Assembly: GCF_004761865.1 (NCBI RefSeq)
Contig: NZ_SJDM01000015.1
Location: 1 to 64,000 of the forward strand
DNA length: 64,000 bases
Source: Crenalkalicoccus roseus
GTDB lineage: Bacteria; Pseudomonadota; Alphaproteobacteria; Acetobacterales; Acetobacteraceae
Direction of reading: 5' to 3'
Below are positions 8,665 through 24,691 of this stretch, piece after piece. Under the pieces are notes generated by a model, which made no database searches, was not told the DNA's origin, and saw nothing but the letters and a program-made list of their open reading frames with translations. Made by a program: the position numbers and the translations under genes. The stretch's first letter is position 1. Every line of letters begins with the position of its first letter.

Positions 8665-11646
8665 TCAGCCGCGCCGCACCGTCGCCCCGAGCCAGGCGAG
8701 CAGCGCCGCGGGCTCCACCGGCTTGCGCAGCACCCCCACCCCCTCCGGCAGCGCCCGGAACTCCGGGCCGGTGTCCGTGCCGGTCAGGACCAGCACCGGC
8801 GGGCCCTTGCCCCGCGCCGCGAGGCGGGCGGCGAGCGACACCCCGCTCATGCCCGGCATGGCGTGGTCGGTGACGACGGCATCGAAGCCGTCCGGCCGCT
8901 CGAGCAGCGCCAGCGCCCCGGCCGCCTCCGCCGCCTCGGTCACCCGGAAGCCCGCCTCGCGCAGCGTCGCGGCGAGCACGGCGCGCACCTCCGCCTCGTC
9001 CTCCACCAGCAGGACCGAGGCGCCGCGCCCGGCCTCCACCCCCGCCGGCGCGCCGGCGGGGGCCGCGGGCAGCCAGAGATGCACGGCGGTGCCCCGCCCC
9101 GGCCGGCTCTCTATCTGCAGCGCGCCGCCGGACTGGGCGGCGAAGCCATGCGCCATGGACAGGCCGAGCCCGCTGCCCTGCCCGACATCCTTGGTGGTGA
9201 AGAAGGGCTCGGTCGCCCGCGCCCGGGTCGCCTCGTCCATGCCCGTGCCGCTGTCCCGGACGGAGAGGCGGAGGTAGCGCCCGGGCGCGAGGCCGCGCGG
9301 GTCGCCCGGCCCCACCGTCTCGGCCCCGGCCTCGAGGCGGAGCCTGCCGCCCTCCGGCATGGCGTCGCGCGCGTTCAGCGCGAGGCCGGTCAGCACCCGC
9401 TCCAGCATGGTGCGGTCGGCCTGCGCCGGGGGCAGGCCGGGCGGGACCGCGACCTCGACGGCGATGCCCGGCCCGAGCGGCCCCCGGAGTAGGGCGCGCA
9501 TCTCCTCCAGCACCTCCCCGAGCGGGACCGGCCGCGCCTCCAGCCGCTCCTGCCCCGCGAAGGCCAGCATGCGGCGGGTGACGCCGGCGCCGCGCTCGGC
9601 CGCCTGCAGCGCCGCCTCGGCGTAGCGGCGGATGCGGGCCGGGTCGTCGGGACGCGCCAGCATCAGCCGCAGCGCGCCGGTCACCACCTGCAGCAGGTTG
9701 TTGAAGTCGTGCGCCACCCCGCCGGCGATGCGGCCGAGCGCCTCGAGCTTCTGCGCCTCGCGCAGCCGGGCCTCGGTGCGGTTGCGCTCGGTCAGGTCGA
9801 ACAGCACGGCGTAGCTGCGCAGGAACCGGCCCGCCCCGTCGCGCTCGGCGCGGGCGCGCAGCAGCACCTCCACGGCGCGGCCGTCGCGGCGCAGCATGCG
9901 GTATTCGTAGCTGCGCACCTCGTCCGCGCTCTCGCGCAGCTCGGCCAGCGCCGCCTCCCAGCGCGCCGCGCTGTCCGGCGCCATGAAGGCGCTGGGGGAG
10001 CGGCCCAGCACCTCCTCCGGCCGGTAGCCGAGGAAGGCGAGCCACTGCTCGCTGACCCGGATCAGCCGCCCCTCGGCGTCCACGGAATGGAAGGCGGCCG
10101 GGGTGCGGTCGTAGATGCGCCGCAGCTCCGCCTCGCTCCGGGCGAGTTCGGCCGTGCGCGCCGCGACCCGGGCCTCCAGCTCCTGCTTGGCCCGCAGCAG
10201 CGCCGCCTCCGCCTCGCGCCGCGCGGTGACGTCGCGCACCGCGCCGAGGGCGCGGGCGGCGCGCCCGTCGGGCCCGGCGAAGACCTCGCCGCGGTCGGCG
10301 AGCCAGCGGGTGCCGCCATCCGGCAGGCGGATCCGGTACTCGAGGGCGTAGGGTCCGGGCGAGGCCAGGGCGGCGGCGAGTTCGGCGGCGATGCGCGGCC
10401 GGTCCTCCTCCACCAGCATCCCGAGCCAGGTGGCGTAGGCGTCCTCCCAGGCCTGCTCCTCGGGCGCCTCGGGCATGCCGTGCAGGAGGGCGAAGCCGCG
10501 GGTGAGGCGGGCGGTGTCGCGGCGGATGTCCCACTCGTAGGTGCCGATCTGCCCGGCCTGCTGGGCGAGGCGCAGCCGCTCCTCGCTCTCGCGCAGCGCC
10601 GTCTCGCCGCGGCTGCGGTCGGCGAGCAGGGCGTCGAAGGCGCGGGCCAGGGCGGTGGCCTCGGCATAGCCCGCCTCGCGCGGCAGGGGCGGGGCGCCGG
10701 GATCGGCCTGCAGCCGGCTCGCCGCCCCCGCCAGGCGCCGCAGGGGCAGGGCGAGCCATGCCGCGGCGAGCCAGCCGAGGACCGCGGCGATGCCGGCGGC
10801 GACCAGCCCGTGCAGCAGGATGTCCCGCCGCGTCGCCCGGACCTCGCCGAGCGCCGCCTCGGCATCCTGGCGGGTCAGCACCACCCAGCCGAGGCCCGGA
10901 TAGTCGCGGTGGCCGGAGGTGGCGGCGGCGGCGGCCAGGTAGCGCCCCCCGTCGGGGAACTCCGTCACGCCCCCGGCGGGCGGCAGCGGGAGGCGGCGGC
11001 CGATCAGGCCCGGCGGGCCGAGCAGCACCTCTCCCTCCCGGCAGAGGATCATCCTTTCCGGCTCCCCGGGGGCGGAGGCGCCGAGGATCGCCTCCGCCCA
11101 GTGCCGGTCGAGATGCGCCGCGATGACCCCGACCAGCTCGCCGCCCCGGCCGAACACCGGCGCCGCGAGGCCGACCCGGCCCGGCGCCTCCTCGCCTGCC
11201 CCGCCCTGCAGGCTGGCGACCGGCGCCCGCGCCGCCTGCCGGAGCAGCAGCAGCGTGCGGCCGAGGGCGTCCGTGCCCTCCAGCCGCTGGCTGCTGTCCG
11301 CCAGCACCCGCCCGTCCGGGGCGAGGAAGGCGAGCAGCGCGTAGTGGTCGTAGGTGTCGTGGAGCTGGCGCAGGATGGCGCGCCGGACCTCGGCCGGCGT
11401 CTCGGGGCTGCGCATCAGCGGCAGGGCGGCCGCCACCTGCAGGTCCCGCCAGCGGCCGAACATCTCCCGGTCGAGCTGCGCCGCCGCCTGGCGGGCATCG
11501 GCGAGCAGCCCCTGGCGGATGCGGGCCTCGAGCCGCTCGCCCGCCTCCTCCCCCGCGAGGAGGCTGGCCGCGAGCGCGGCCAGCAGCGCCACGCCCCCGA
11601 AGGCGGCGGCGAGGAGCTGGCGGAGGGAGAGGGTCGGCCACGCCAT
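8665..11646 (-). CDS. Membrane hybrid sensor histidine kinase with two PAS domains and a receiver
   Basis: About 993 residues counted from ATG 11646 (a GTG at 11685 is also possible). There is one membrane helix at about 8-32, a periplasmic Cache-like sensor region to about 255, and a second helix at about 278-302. Two PAS/PAC domains follow (about 365-480 and 510-625), each ending in a DLTER or DVTAR motif. The kinase core has H-box GGVAHDFNNLLQ with His646, N-box NARDAM, DSGTGM and GSGLGLS. The C-terminal receiver (about 876-990) keeps acidic residues VEDE, phospho-acceptor Asp927 and Lys975. No separate output regulator lies nearby, so its target is unknown. The signal is probably a small extracytoplasmic ligand. 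Confidence 0.9.
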   Translation of the reverse strand: MAWPTLSLRQLLAAAFGGVALLAALAASLLAGEEAGERLEARIRQGLLADARQAAAQLDREMFGRWRDLQVAAALPLMRSPETPAEVRRAILRQLHDTYDHYALLAFLAPDGRVLADSSQRLEGTDALGRTLLLLRQAARAPVASLQGGAGEEAPGRVGLAAPVFGRGGELVGVIAAHLDRHWAEAILGASAPGEPERMILCREGEVLLGPPGLIGRRLPLPPAGGVTEFPDGGRYLAAAAATSGHRDYPGLGWVVLTRQDAEAALGEVRATRRDILLHGLVAAGIAAVLGWLAAAWLALPLRRLAGAASRLQADPGAPPLPREAGYAEATALARAFDALLADRSRGETALRESEERLRLAQQAGQIGTYEWDIRRDTARLTRGFALLHGMPEAPEEQAWEDAYATWLGMLVEEDRPRIAAELAAALASPGPYALEYRIRLPDGGTRWLADRGEVFAGPDGRAARALGAVRDVTARREAEAALLRAKQELEARVAARTAELARSEAELRRIYDRTPAAFHSVDAEGRLIRVSEQWLAFLGYRPEEVLGRSPSAFMAPDSAARWEAALAELRESADEVRSYEYRMLRRDGRAVEVLLRARAERDGAGRFLRSYAVLFDLTERNRTEARLREAQKLEALGRIAGGVAHDFNNLLQVVTGALRLMLARPDDPARIRRYAEAALQAAERGAGVTRRMLAFAGQERLEARPVPLGEVLEEMRALLRGPLGPGIAVEVAVPPGLPPAQADRTMLERVLTGLALNARDAMPEGGRLRLEAGAETVGPGDPRGLAPGRYLRLSVRDSGTGMDEATRARATEPFFTTKDVGQGSGLGLSMAHGFAAQSGGALQIESRPGRGTAVHLWLPAAPAGAPAGVEAGRGASVLLVEDEAEVRAVLAATLREAGFRVTEAAEAAGALALLERPDGFDAVVTDHAMPGMSGVSLAARLAARGKGPPVLVLTGTDTGPEFRALPEGVGVLRKPVEPAALLAWLGATVRRG

Positions 11647-11732
11647 GGCGCGCCGGACAATCGGCGCAAAGCCGGCTTCTGGCACCCCGCGCCGGCGTCA
11701 CATGGCCGTCAGGCCTCGTCAGAACCGGCGGA

Positions 11733-11748
11733 GCCCGCCGCGGCGGGC
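11733..11748 (-). terminator. Short GC hairpin downstream of hemN
   Basis: GCCCGCC at 11733-11739 and GGCGGGC at 11742-11748 are perfect complements with a two-base centre, 18 bases beyond the hemN stop. It is the only obvious structure in the 119-base gap between hemN and the kinase gene. The loop is very small and there is no T run. Confidence 0.25.
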
Positions 11749-11765
11749 GAGCCGGCGGCCCTCCC

Positions 11766-13109
11766 TCACACCGCCCGGCTGTGCCGCGCCGCGCCGGTGC
11801 CGAGATAGGCGTCGAAGCAGGCGGCGACGTGGCGCACATGCCGCCGGCCGGCCGGCGTCACCCGCAGCATGTCGGGCGCGAGGTCGAGGATGCCGTCGGC
11901 GGCGAGGCGCGCCAGCGCCGGCCGCGCCTCGGCCACCAGCGGCGCGGGCAGGGCGGCGAGGTCGAGGGCGAAGTCGCACATCACCCGCTCGATGGCGTGG
12001 CGGCGCAGCCGGTCCTCCGCGCTCAGCGCCCGGCCGCGGCGCACCGGCAGGCGCCCCGCCTCCACCGCCGCGACATAGGCGCGCTCGTCGGGCTCGTTCT
12101 GCGCGTAGGCGGCGAGATCCGGCGTGGCGAGGCTGCCGATCGCCGAGGCGCCGAGGCCGAGCAGCACCGGCGCCGCATCCGTGGTGTAGCCCTGGAAATT
12201 CCGCCGCAGCCTGCCCTCCCGCGCCGCCGCCGCCAGCGGGTCGTCCGGCCGGGCGAAGTGGTCGAGGCCGATCGCCTCGTAGCCCGCCGCGCGCAGCGCC
12301 GCCTCCGCCGCCTCGGCCTGGCGCAGCCGCTCCAGCGCGCCGGGCAGGTCCTCGGCGCGGATCGCGTTCTGGTGCGGCTTCATCCAGGGCACGTGCGCGT
12401 AGCCGAACACCGCGACGCGGTCGGCGCCGAGGGCGGCGGCGAAGCGGGCGCTGGCGGCGACATGCGCCTCGGTCTGGCCGGGCAGGCCGTACATCAGGTC
12501 GAGGTTGAGGCGGCCGATCCCGGCGCGGCGCAGCCGCGCGGCCGCCTCGGCGACGCAGGCCTCGGGCTGGAGGCGGCCGATGCGCCGCTGCACCTCCGGG
12601 TGGATGTCCTGCACGCCGAGCGAGGCGCGGGTCACCCCGCCCTCGGCGAGCGCCGCCACCACCGCCTCGTCCAGCACCCGCGGGTCGCATTCGGCGGCGA
12701 TCTCGGCGCCGGGGCGGAAGCGGAAGCGGCGGCGCAGCGTGCCGAACACCTCGCGCAGGCCCTCCGCCCCGAGCGCGCTCGGCGTGCCGCCGCCGAGATG
12801 CAGCGCCGCCACCCCGCCATGCGCCGGCAGCGCCTCCGCCAGCAGCGCCGCCTCGCGCCGCAGCGCCGCGGCGTAGCGGGCGATCCGCGCCGCGCTGCGC
12901 GTCACCGCGGTGTGGCAGCCGCAATACCAGCAGAGCGAGCGGCAGAAGGGGATGTGGAGGTAGAGGGAGAGGGCGTCCCCTTCCCCGACCGTGCCGAGCC
13001 AGCCCCGCCAGGCCGCCTCCTCCAGCGGCGCGAAGTGCGGCGCGGTCGGGTAGCTGGTGTAGCGCGGCAGGCTGGCGAGGGCGTAGCCGGTTGGGACGGG
13101 CTGGCTCAT
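11766..13109 (-). CDS. hemN: Oxygen-independent coproporphyrinogen III dehydrogenase
   Basis: A 447-residue radical-SAM enzyme that oxidatively decarboxylates coproporphyrinogen III to protoporphyrinogen IX without oxygen. The 4Fe-4S/SAM motif is Cys56-x3-Cys60-x2-Cys63 ([12 protein letters not shown]). It is preceded by [11 protein letters not shown], typical of true HemN rather than HemW. The HemN C-terminal domain ([10 protein letters not shown] onward) is complete. An FNR/FixK-like box lies just upstream, fitting low-oxygen expression. A cupin gene on the same strand ends 43 bases upstream. Confidence 0.96.
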   Translation of the reverse strand: MSQPVPTGYALASLPRYTSYPTAPHFAPLEEAAWRGWLGTVGEGDALSLYLHIPFCRSLCWYCGCHTAVTRSAARIARYAAALRREAALLAEALPAHGGVAALHLGGGTPSALGAEGLREVFGTLRRRFRFRPGAEIAAECDPRVLDEAVVAALAEGGVTRASLGVQDIHPEVQRRIGRLQPEACVAEAAARLRRAGIGRLNLDLMYGLPGQTEAHVAASARFAAALGADRVAVFGYAHVPWMKPHQNAIRAEDLPGALERLRQAEAAEAALRAAGYEAIGLDHFARPDDPLAAAAREGRLRRNFQGYTTDAAPVLLGLGASAIGSLATPDLAAYAQNEPDERAYVAAVEAGRLPVRRGRALSAEDRLRRHAIERVMCDFALDLAALPAPLVAEARPALARLAADGILDLAPDMLRVTPAGRRHVRHVAACFDAYLGTGAARHSRAV

Positions 13110-13142
13110 GCCGCCCCCTACCGCCTCCGCCCGGCGCGGTCC

Positions 13143-13156
13143 TTGCGCCGGATCAA
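13143..13156 (-). promoter_or_regulatory. FNR/FixK-type box upstream of hemN
   Basis: TTGCGCCGGATCAA matches the alphaproteobacterial FNR/FixK pattern TTGNN-N4-NNCAA: one half is a perfect ATCAA and the other TTGCG. Its centre is about 40 bases upstream of the hemN start codon, and it covers the stop codon of the cupin gene. FNR-type control of hemN is well known in alphaproteobacteria, so a functional site is likely. Confidence 0.6.
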
Positions 13157-13521
13157 GGCCGCGGCATGTGCACCGCGAGCCACAGCGTCTCCGCCTGCGG
13201 ATCGGTCCAGGCGACGCGGTGGCGGCAGCGGGCCGGGATCACCACCCAATCCCCGGGGGCGAGCGCGCGCTCGGTGCCGTCCGCGAAGCCGAGCCGGGCC
13301 CGGCCGGCGAGGAGCAGCACGAACTCGTCCGCCGCCTGGTCGTACCAGCGCCCCGGCGGGTCGGCATGGGCGCGGGAGAGGATGCGCTCCACCCGCGCGC
13401 CGCCGGCGCCGGCGAGGAGGGTGGCATGGCTCTCCCCGCCGCCTTCCGGCGTCGGCGGCCCCTCGGCGATGCGGCCGAAGCGGGGGGAGGGACAGGGAGC
13501 TTCGCGGGTGGAATCCTGCAT
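13153..13521 (-). CDS. Small cupin-fold protein
   Basis: About 122 residues from ATG 13521; a start at 13551 is possible. A single cupin barrel is clear: [20 protein letters not shown], then [18 protein letters not shown], then [20 protein letters not shown]. The His/Glu pattern is only partly like metal-binding cupins, with an Asp-Glu pair and His in RCRHRV. It lies upstream of hemN on the same strand, separated by 43 bases that hold the FNR-type box. The substrate is unknown; a sugar- or metabolite-binding or regulatory role would fit. Confidence 0.8.
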   Translation of the reverse strand: MQDSTREAPCPSPRFGRIAEGPPTPEGGGESHATLLAGAGGARVERILSRAHADPPGRWYDQAADEFVLLLAGRARLGFADGTERALAPGDWVVIPARCRHRVAWTDPQAETLWLAVHMPRP

Positions 13522-13626
13522 GGCTGCAACCTGGCATGGAGCGGGCATCACGCACCGGTGATATGCGGGGGTGCCTCCTTCATGTCGGTATCGCGTTGCC
13601 CGGCGGTCAGGCAGAGGGGGATCTGG

Positions 13627-16600
13627 ATGGCTTCACGACGCAGCGTCAGGACCAGGGCGGGGGAGCGCGCGGCCGCCGCGCCGGCCGCGGTGCAGGAGCC
13701 CGAGGCGCCGGTCCCCGCCGGGCCGGGCCTGCCGCGCCTCTACGTGGTGCATCCGCTGCTGGTGGGGGCGCTGCCCGCCTGGGACGCGGCCTTCGAACGG
13801 GTGGCCGGGCTCGGCTTCGACGCCGTGCTGCTGCCGCCGCCCTTCGCGCCCGGGGCCAGCGGCAACCTCTACCGCCTGGGCGACCCCGACCGCCCGCACC
13901 CGATCCTGGAGGCGCCGGGCGACGCGGCGGAGGCGCTGGCGCTGCTGGTGGAGCGCGCGCGGGCGCAAGGGCTTTCCCTGTTTCTCGACCTGGTGCTCGA
14001 CCGCGTCGCCGCCGACAGCGCCATGGCCGGCGCCAACCCCGGCTGGTTCGAGGACGCGGCGGCCGCCGGCCTCCTCGACCCCCGCCGCCCGCCGCCGGAG
14101 CGGGGCGTGCTGCGCCCGCGCTGGAACGAGCCGGGGGTGGCCGAGGCGCTGGGCGGCTGGTGGGAGGACCGGCTGCGCCGCTGGGCGGGGACGGGCGTGG
14201 CCGGCTTCCGCTGCGACACGCCGGCCGCGGTGCCCGCGGAGGTGTGGCGCCGCCTGACCGCCGCCCTGCCCGGCAGCCGCTTCCTGGCCTGGACGCCGGG
14301 CCTGCCGGCGGAGGCGGTGCGGGGGCTGCGCGGCGCCGGCTTCGCCGCCGTGTTCGACAGCCTCGCCTGGTGGGACCTGCGGGAGGGGTGGCTGGCCGAG
14401 GAGGCCGCCCGCCTCGCCGCCGTGGGGCCGGTGATCAGCACCGTGGAGGCGCCCTTCGGCCCGCGCTTCGCCGCCCGCTGGGACGAGCCGCGGATGGCGG
14501 AGCGCGCGGCGCGGCGGCATCTGCGCCTGGCGAGCGGCATCGGCGCCGGGATGCTGGTGCCGATGGGCTTCGAGTACGGCGCCCGCCGCCCGCTCGATCC
14601 CGCGCGCGACCGCCCCGGCGACTGGGAGTGGATGGCGGCCAACCCTGCCTGCGACCTCTCGGCCGAGATCCGCGCCGCCAATGCGCGGCTGGCGGCGCGG
14701 CGCGGCGGCGTAGCCGAGCTTCGCCCGCTCTCCGGGCCCGACGCCCCGGTGGCGGCGCTGCTGCGCGCCGAGGCCGCCGACGCGCGGGAGGCCCGCGCGG
14801 CGACGCTGGTGCTCGCCAACCCCGACCTGCGCCGCGCCGCCTCGGCCATGGCGGCGACGCTGCTGCCGGCGGCGGCGGGCGCCTTCACCCGCTTCCGCGC
14901 CGAGCGGGGCGAGGTGCTGACGCCGGCGAGCACCGTCACCCTCGAGCCCGGCGAGGCGCGGCTGTTCGAGGCCGAGGCGCCGCGCCCCATCCTGCAGCGG
15001 GAGGCGCCGGCGCGGCGCCGGCGCACCGCCACCGAGGCCGAGAGCGCGGCCGCCGCCGCCGCCGCGCCGCGCATCGCCATCGAGGCGGTGGCGCCGGCGG
15101 TGGACGAGGGGCGTTTTCCGGTCAAGCGCGTGGTCGGCGAGATGGTGGAGGTCTCCGCCGACCTCATCATGGACGGGCACGAGCAGCTTGCCGCGGCGCT
15201 GCTCTGGCGCCCGGCCGACGAGGCGGAGTGGCGGGAGTGCCGCATGCGCCCGCTCGGCAACGACCGCTGGGCGGCGAGCTTCCCGCTGGAGCGCCTGGGG
15301 CTGCACCACTTCGCGGTGGAGGCCTGGTGGGACGCCTTCCAGAGCTTCCGCCACGCGCTCGAGAAGAAGCACGAGGCCGGGCAGGACCTGACGCTGGAGC
15401 TGGAGGAGGGACGCCTGCTGGTCGCCGCCGCCGCCGAGCGCGCCGGCGGGGCGCTGGCCGAGATCGCCGCGCGCCTCAAGGCCGGCGACGAGGCCGAGCG
15501 GCTGCACCTGCTGCTCGACACCACCACCGCGGAGCTGATGGCCGCCGCGGACGACCGGCCGCACCGCGCGCGCAGCGCCGAGATGCCGCTGGAGGCCGAG
15601 CGCAGCGGCGCGCGCTTCGCGAGCTGGTACGAGCTGTTCCCGCGCAGCCAGAGCGGCGATCCGCGCCGCCACGGCACCTTCGACGATGTGATCCGCCGCC
15701 TGCCGCACATCCGGGCGATGGGCTTCGACGTGCTCTACTTCCCGCCCATCCACCCGATCGGCCGCGCCTTCCGCAAGGGGCGCAACAACACCCTGACGCC
15801 CGGCCCGGACGACCCGGGCAGCCCCTACGCCATCGGCTCCGAGGAGGGCGGGCACGACGCGATCCATCCGCAGCTCGGCACGCTCGAGGATTTCCGCCGG
15901 CTGCGCGCGGCGGCGGCCGCGCACGGGCTGGAGCTCGCGCTCGACTTCGCCATCCAGTGCAGCCCCGACCACCCCTGGCTGCGCGAGCACCGCGAGTGGT
16001 TCGACTGGCGCCCCGACGGCTCCCTGAAATACGCCGAGAATCCGCCGAAGAAGTACCAGGACATCGTCAACGTGGACTTCTACGCCCCGGGCGCCATCCC
16101 CTCGCTGTGGCTGGCGCTGCGCGACGTGGTGCGCTTCTGGGTGGATCAGGGGGTGCGGCTGTTCCGCGTGGACAACCCGCACACCAAGCCGCTGCCCTTC
16201 TGGGAGTGGATGATCGCCGAGATCCGCTCCCGCCACCCGGACGTGGTGTTCCTCTCCGAGGCCTTCACGCGGCCGAAGATGATGTACCGCCTGGCCAAGG
16301 TGGGCTTCAGCCAGTCCTACACCTACTTCACCTGGCGCAACGAGAAGCGGGAGATCCAGGAGTACCTGACGGAGCTGACGGCCATGGCGCCGCGGGACTT
16401 CTTCCGCCCGCACTTCTTCGTCAACACGCCGGACATCAACCCGGTGTTCCTGCAGACCTCCGGCCGGCCCGGGCACCTGATCCGCGCCGCGCTGGCGACC
16501 ACCCTCTCCGGGCTGTGGGGCATGTACCAGGGCTTCGAGCTGTGCGAGGCGACGCCGCTGCCCGGGCGCGAGGAGTACCTCGACAGCGAGAAATACGAGA

Positions 16601-16991
16601 TCCGCGCCTGGCCCGACCGTCGGCCCGGCGACATCGTGGAGGAGATCACGCGGTTGAACGCGATCCGTCGCAGCAATCCGGCCCTGCAGACGCATCTGGG
16701 CCTCGCCTTCCACAACGCGTTCAACGACCAGGTGCTGTGGTACCGCAAGGCGACGCCGGACCGCGGCAACGTGGTGCTCTGCGCCGTCAGCCTCGATCCG
16801 CACAACGTGCAGGAGGCGAGCGTCGAGCTGCCGCTGTGGGAATGGGGCCTGCCCGACCACGCGGCGCTGGAGGCCGAGGACCTGATGCGCGGCCACCGCT
16901 TCGTATGGCACGGCAAGGTGCAGCGGCTGCGCCTCGACCCGCGCGAGCTTCCCTTCGGCATCTGGCGGGTCCGCCCCGCGGAGGGCGCGTG

Positions 16992-16992
<1 letters not shown>
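13627..16992 (+). CDS. glgE: Alpha-1,4-glucan:maltose-1-phosphate maltosyltransferase GlgE with extra N-terminal GH13-like domain
   Basis: About 1121 residues; usual GlgE is about 650-700. From about residue 480 it is a normal GlgE: the N-terminal beta-sandwich ([18 protein letters not shown]), then a GH13_3 barrel with [10 protein letters not shown], nucleophile Asp849 in [13 protein letters not shown], acid/base Glu878 in [11 protein letters not shown], and [12 protein letters not shown]. GlgE transfers maltose from maltose-1-phosphate to alpha-glucan ends. Residues about 37-450 form a second GH13-like barrel ([26 protein letters not shown] with Asp197). That barrel has a tryptophan-threonine where the acid/base Glu should be (FLAWTPG) and no clear transition-state Asp, so it is probably non-catalytic. 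ATG 13627 follows AGAGGGGG. The TGA overlaps the treS ATG. Confidence 0.93.
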
Positions 16993-20359
<3,367 letters not shown>

Positions 20360-20360
<1 letters not shown>

Positions 20361-22536
20361 TGGCGATGGACTTCCCGCAGCATGATCCCGCGGTCGAGGC
20401 GCTGGTGGCGGGCCGGCACGGCGACCCCTTCGCCCTGCTCGGCCCCCATGGCGAGGAGGTGCGCAGCTTCCAGCCGGGCGCACGCGGCGTCAGTGTGCTG
20501 GCGCGCGAGGACGGCGCGGAACTCGGCCGGCTCGAACGGGTGCACCCGGCGGGCCTGTTCGCCGGGCGGGTGGCGCGGCGCGCGCCCTACCGCCTGCGCA
20601 TCGAGTGGCCGCACTCCGTGCAAGAGACGGAGGATCCCTATTCCTTCGGCCTGCTGCTTGGCCCGCTCGACATGCACCTCTTCGCGGAGGGGCGCCACCT
20701 CGAGCTCGGGCGCGTCTTCGGCGCCCAGGCGATGGTGGTGGAGGGCGTGCCCGGCGTGCGCTTCGCGGTCTGGGCGCCGAACGCGCGGCGCGTCTCCGTG
20801 GTCGGCGACTTCAACGGCTGGGACGGCCGCCGCCATCCGATGCGGCGGCGGCAGGAGACGGGTGTGTGGGAGCTGTTCATCCCGCGCCTCGCCCCCGGCG
20901 CCGTGTACAAGTACGAGCTGCTCGGCCCCGATGGGGCGATGCTGCCGCTGAAGGCCGACCCGGTGGCGCTGGCGACCGAGATGCCGCCCGCCACCGCCTC
21001 CCGCGTCCTCGACCCCGCGCCCTTCGTCTGGTCGGACGAGGCGTGGATGGCCTCCCGCGCCGCCCGCCAGGGGCCGGAGGCGCCGATCTCCATCTACGAG
21101 GTGCATCCCGGCTCCTGGTGGCGCGACGCCGAGGGCAACGCGCCGGACTGGGACCGGCTGGCCGACCGGCTGATCCCCTACGCCCAGGGCATGGGCTTCA
21201 CCCACCTGGAATTCCTGCCCGTGATGGAGCATCCCTTCGGCGGCTCCTGGGGCTACCAGCCGCTGGCGATGTTCGCGCCGACCGCGCGCTTCGGACCCCC
21301 GGAGGCCTTCGCCCGCTTCGTCAACCGCGCGCACGAGGCCGGCCTCGGCGTCATCCTCGACTGGGTGCCGGCGCATTTCCCGACCGACGCGCACGGCCTC
21401 TACCGCTTCGACGGCACCTCGCTCTACGAGCACGCGGATCCGCGCGAGGGCTTCCACCTCGACTGGAACACCGCGATCTACAATTTCGGCCGCAACGAGG
21501 TGCGCTGCTTCCTGCTCGCCAGCGCGCTGCACTGGCTGGAGCGCTACCACGTGGACGGGCTGCGCGTGGACGCCGTGGCCTCCATGCTCTACCGCGACTA
21601 TTCCCGCCCGGAGGGGCAGTGGATCCCGAACCGCTACGGCGGGCGGGAGAACCTGGAGGCGGTCTCCTTCCTGCAGGAGCTGAACGCCCTGGTCGCGGAA
21701 CGCTGCCCCGGCGCCATCATGGTCGCCGAGGAGAGCACCGCCTGGCCCGGCGTGACGCGCCCCTCGCAGGAGGGCGGGCTCGGCTTCAGCTACAAGTGGA
21801 ACATGGGCTGGATGCACGACACGCTCCGCTACATGGAGCGCGACCCGGCGCACCGCTCCTGGCACCACGACGACATGACCTTCGGCCTGGTCTATGCCTG
21901 GAGCGAGCGCTTCGTGCTGCCGCTCAGCCACGACGAGGTGGTCTACGGCAAGGGCTCGCTGCTCGGGAAGATGCCGGGCGACCCCTGGCGGCGCTTCGCC
22001 AACCTGCGCGCCTATCTCGGCTTCATGTGGACGCATCCGGGCAAGAAGCTGCTGTTCATGGGCGGGGAGCTGGCGCAGCCGACGGAGTGGAACCACGACC
22101 AGGCGCTGCCCTGGGCGCTGCTCGACGACCCGAACCACCGCGGCATGCAGCGCCTGGTGCACGACCTCAACGCCGCCTACCGCGGCCTGCCGGCGCTGCA
22201 CCGCCGGGACTGCGCGCCGGAGGGCTTCCGCTGGGTGGTCGGCGACGACCGGGCGCAGAGCGTCTTCGCCTATCTCCGCCTCGGCGAGCCGCAGGACCCG
22301 CCGGCGCTGGTCGTCTGCAACCTCACCCCCGTGCCGCGCCACGACTACCGCATCGGCGTCCCCCGCGGCGGGGCATGGCGGGAGGTGGTGAACACCGACG
22401 GCGCCGCCTATGGCGGCAGCAATGTCGGCAATGGCGGGCAGGTCTGGGCGCAGCCCGTGCCGAGCCACGGCTTCGGCGAGTCGCTCTGCCTCGTGCTGCC
22501 GCCCCTGGCGACGCTGATCCTGGTGCCGGGCGCCTG

Positions 22537-22537
<1 letters not shown>
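20360..22537 (+). CDS. glgB: 1,4-alpha-glucan branching enzyme
   Basis: A 725-residue enzyme that makes alpha-1,6 branches in glycogen. An N-terminal CBM48-type region ([12 protein letters not shown], then [20 protein letters not shown]) precedes the GH13_9 barrel. The barrel has [30 protein letters not shown], nucleophile Asp404 in [15 protein letters not shown], Glu457 in [13 protein letters not shown] and Asp525 in [14 protein letters not shown]. The start overlaps the treS stop and the TGA overlaps the glgX ATG. In the GlgE pathway GlgB acts on the chains built from maltose-1-phosphate. Confidence 0.97.
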
Positions 22538-24678
<2,141 letters not shown>

Positions 24679-24691
24679 CGGAGAAGGCCCG

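Noticed and set aside
13633-16911. A 1092-codon open frame on the minus strand opposite glgE, and similar very long frames opposite ffh, treS and the 5' genes
   Set aside because: At this GC content the antisense frames of real genes stay open. Their products are Arg/His/Gly/Ala-rich with no domain, and the opposite strand has clear enzymes.
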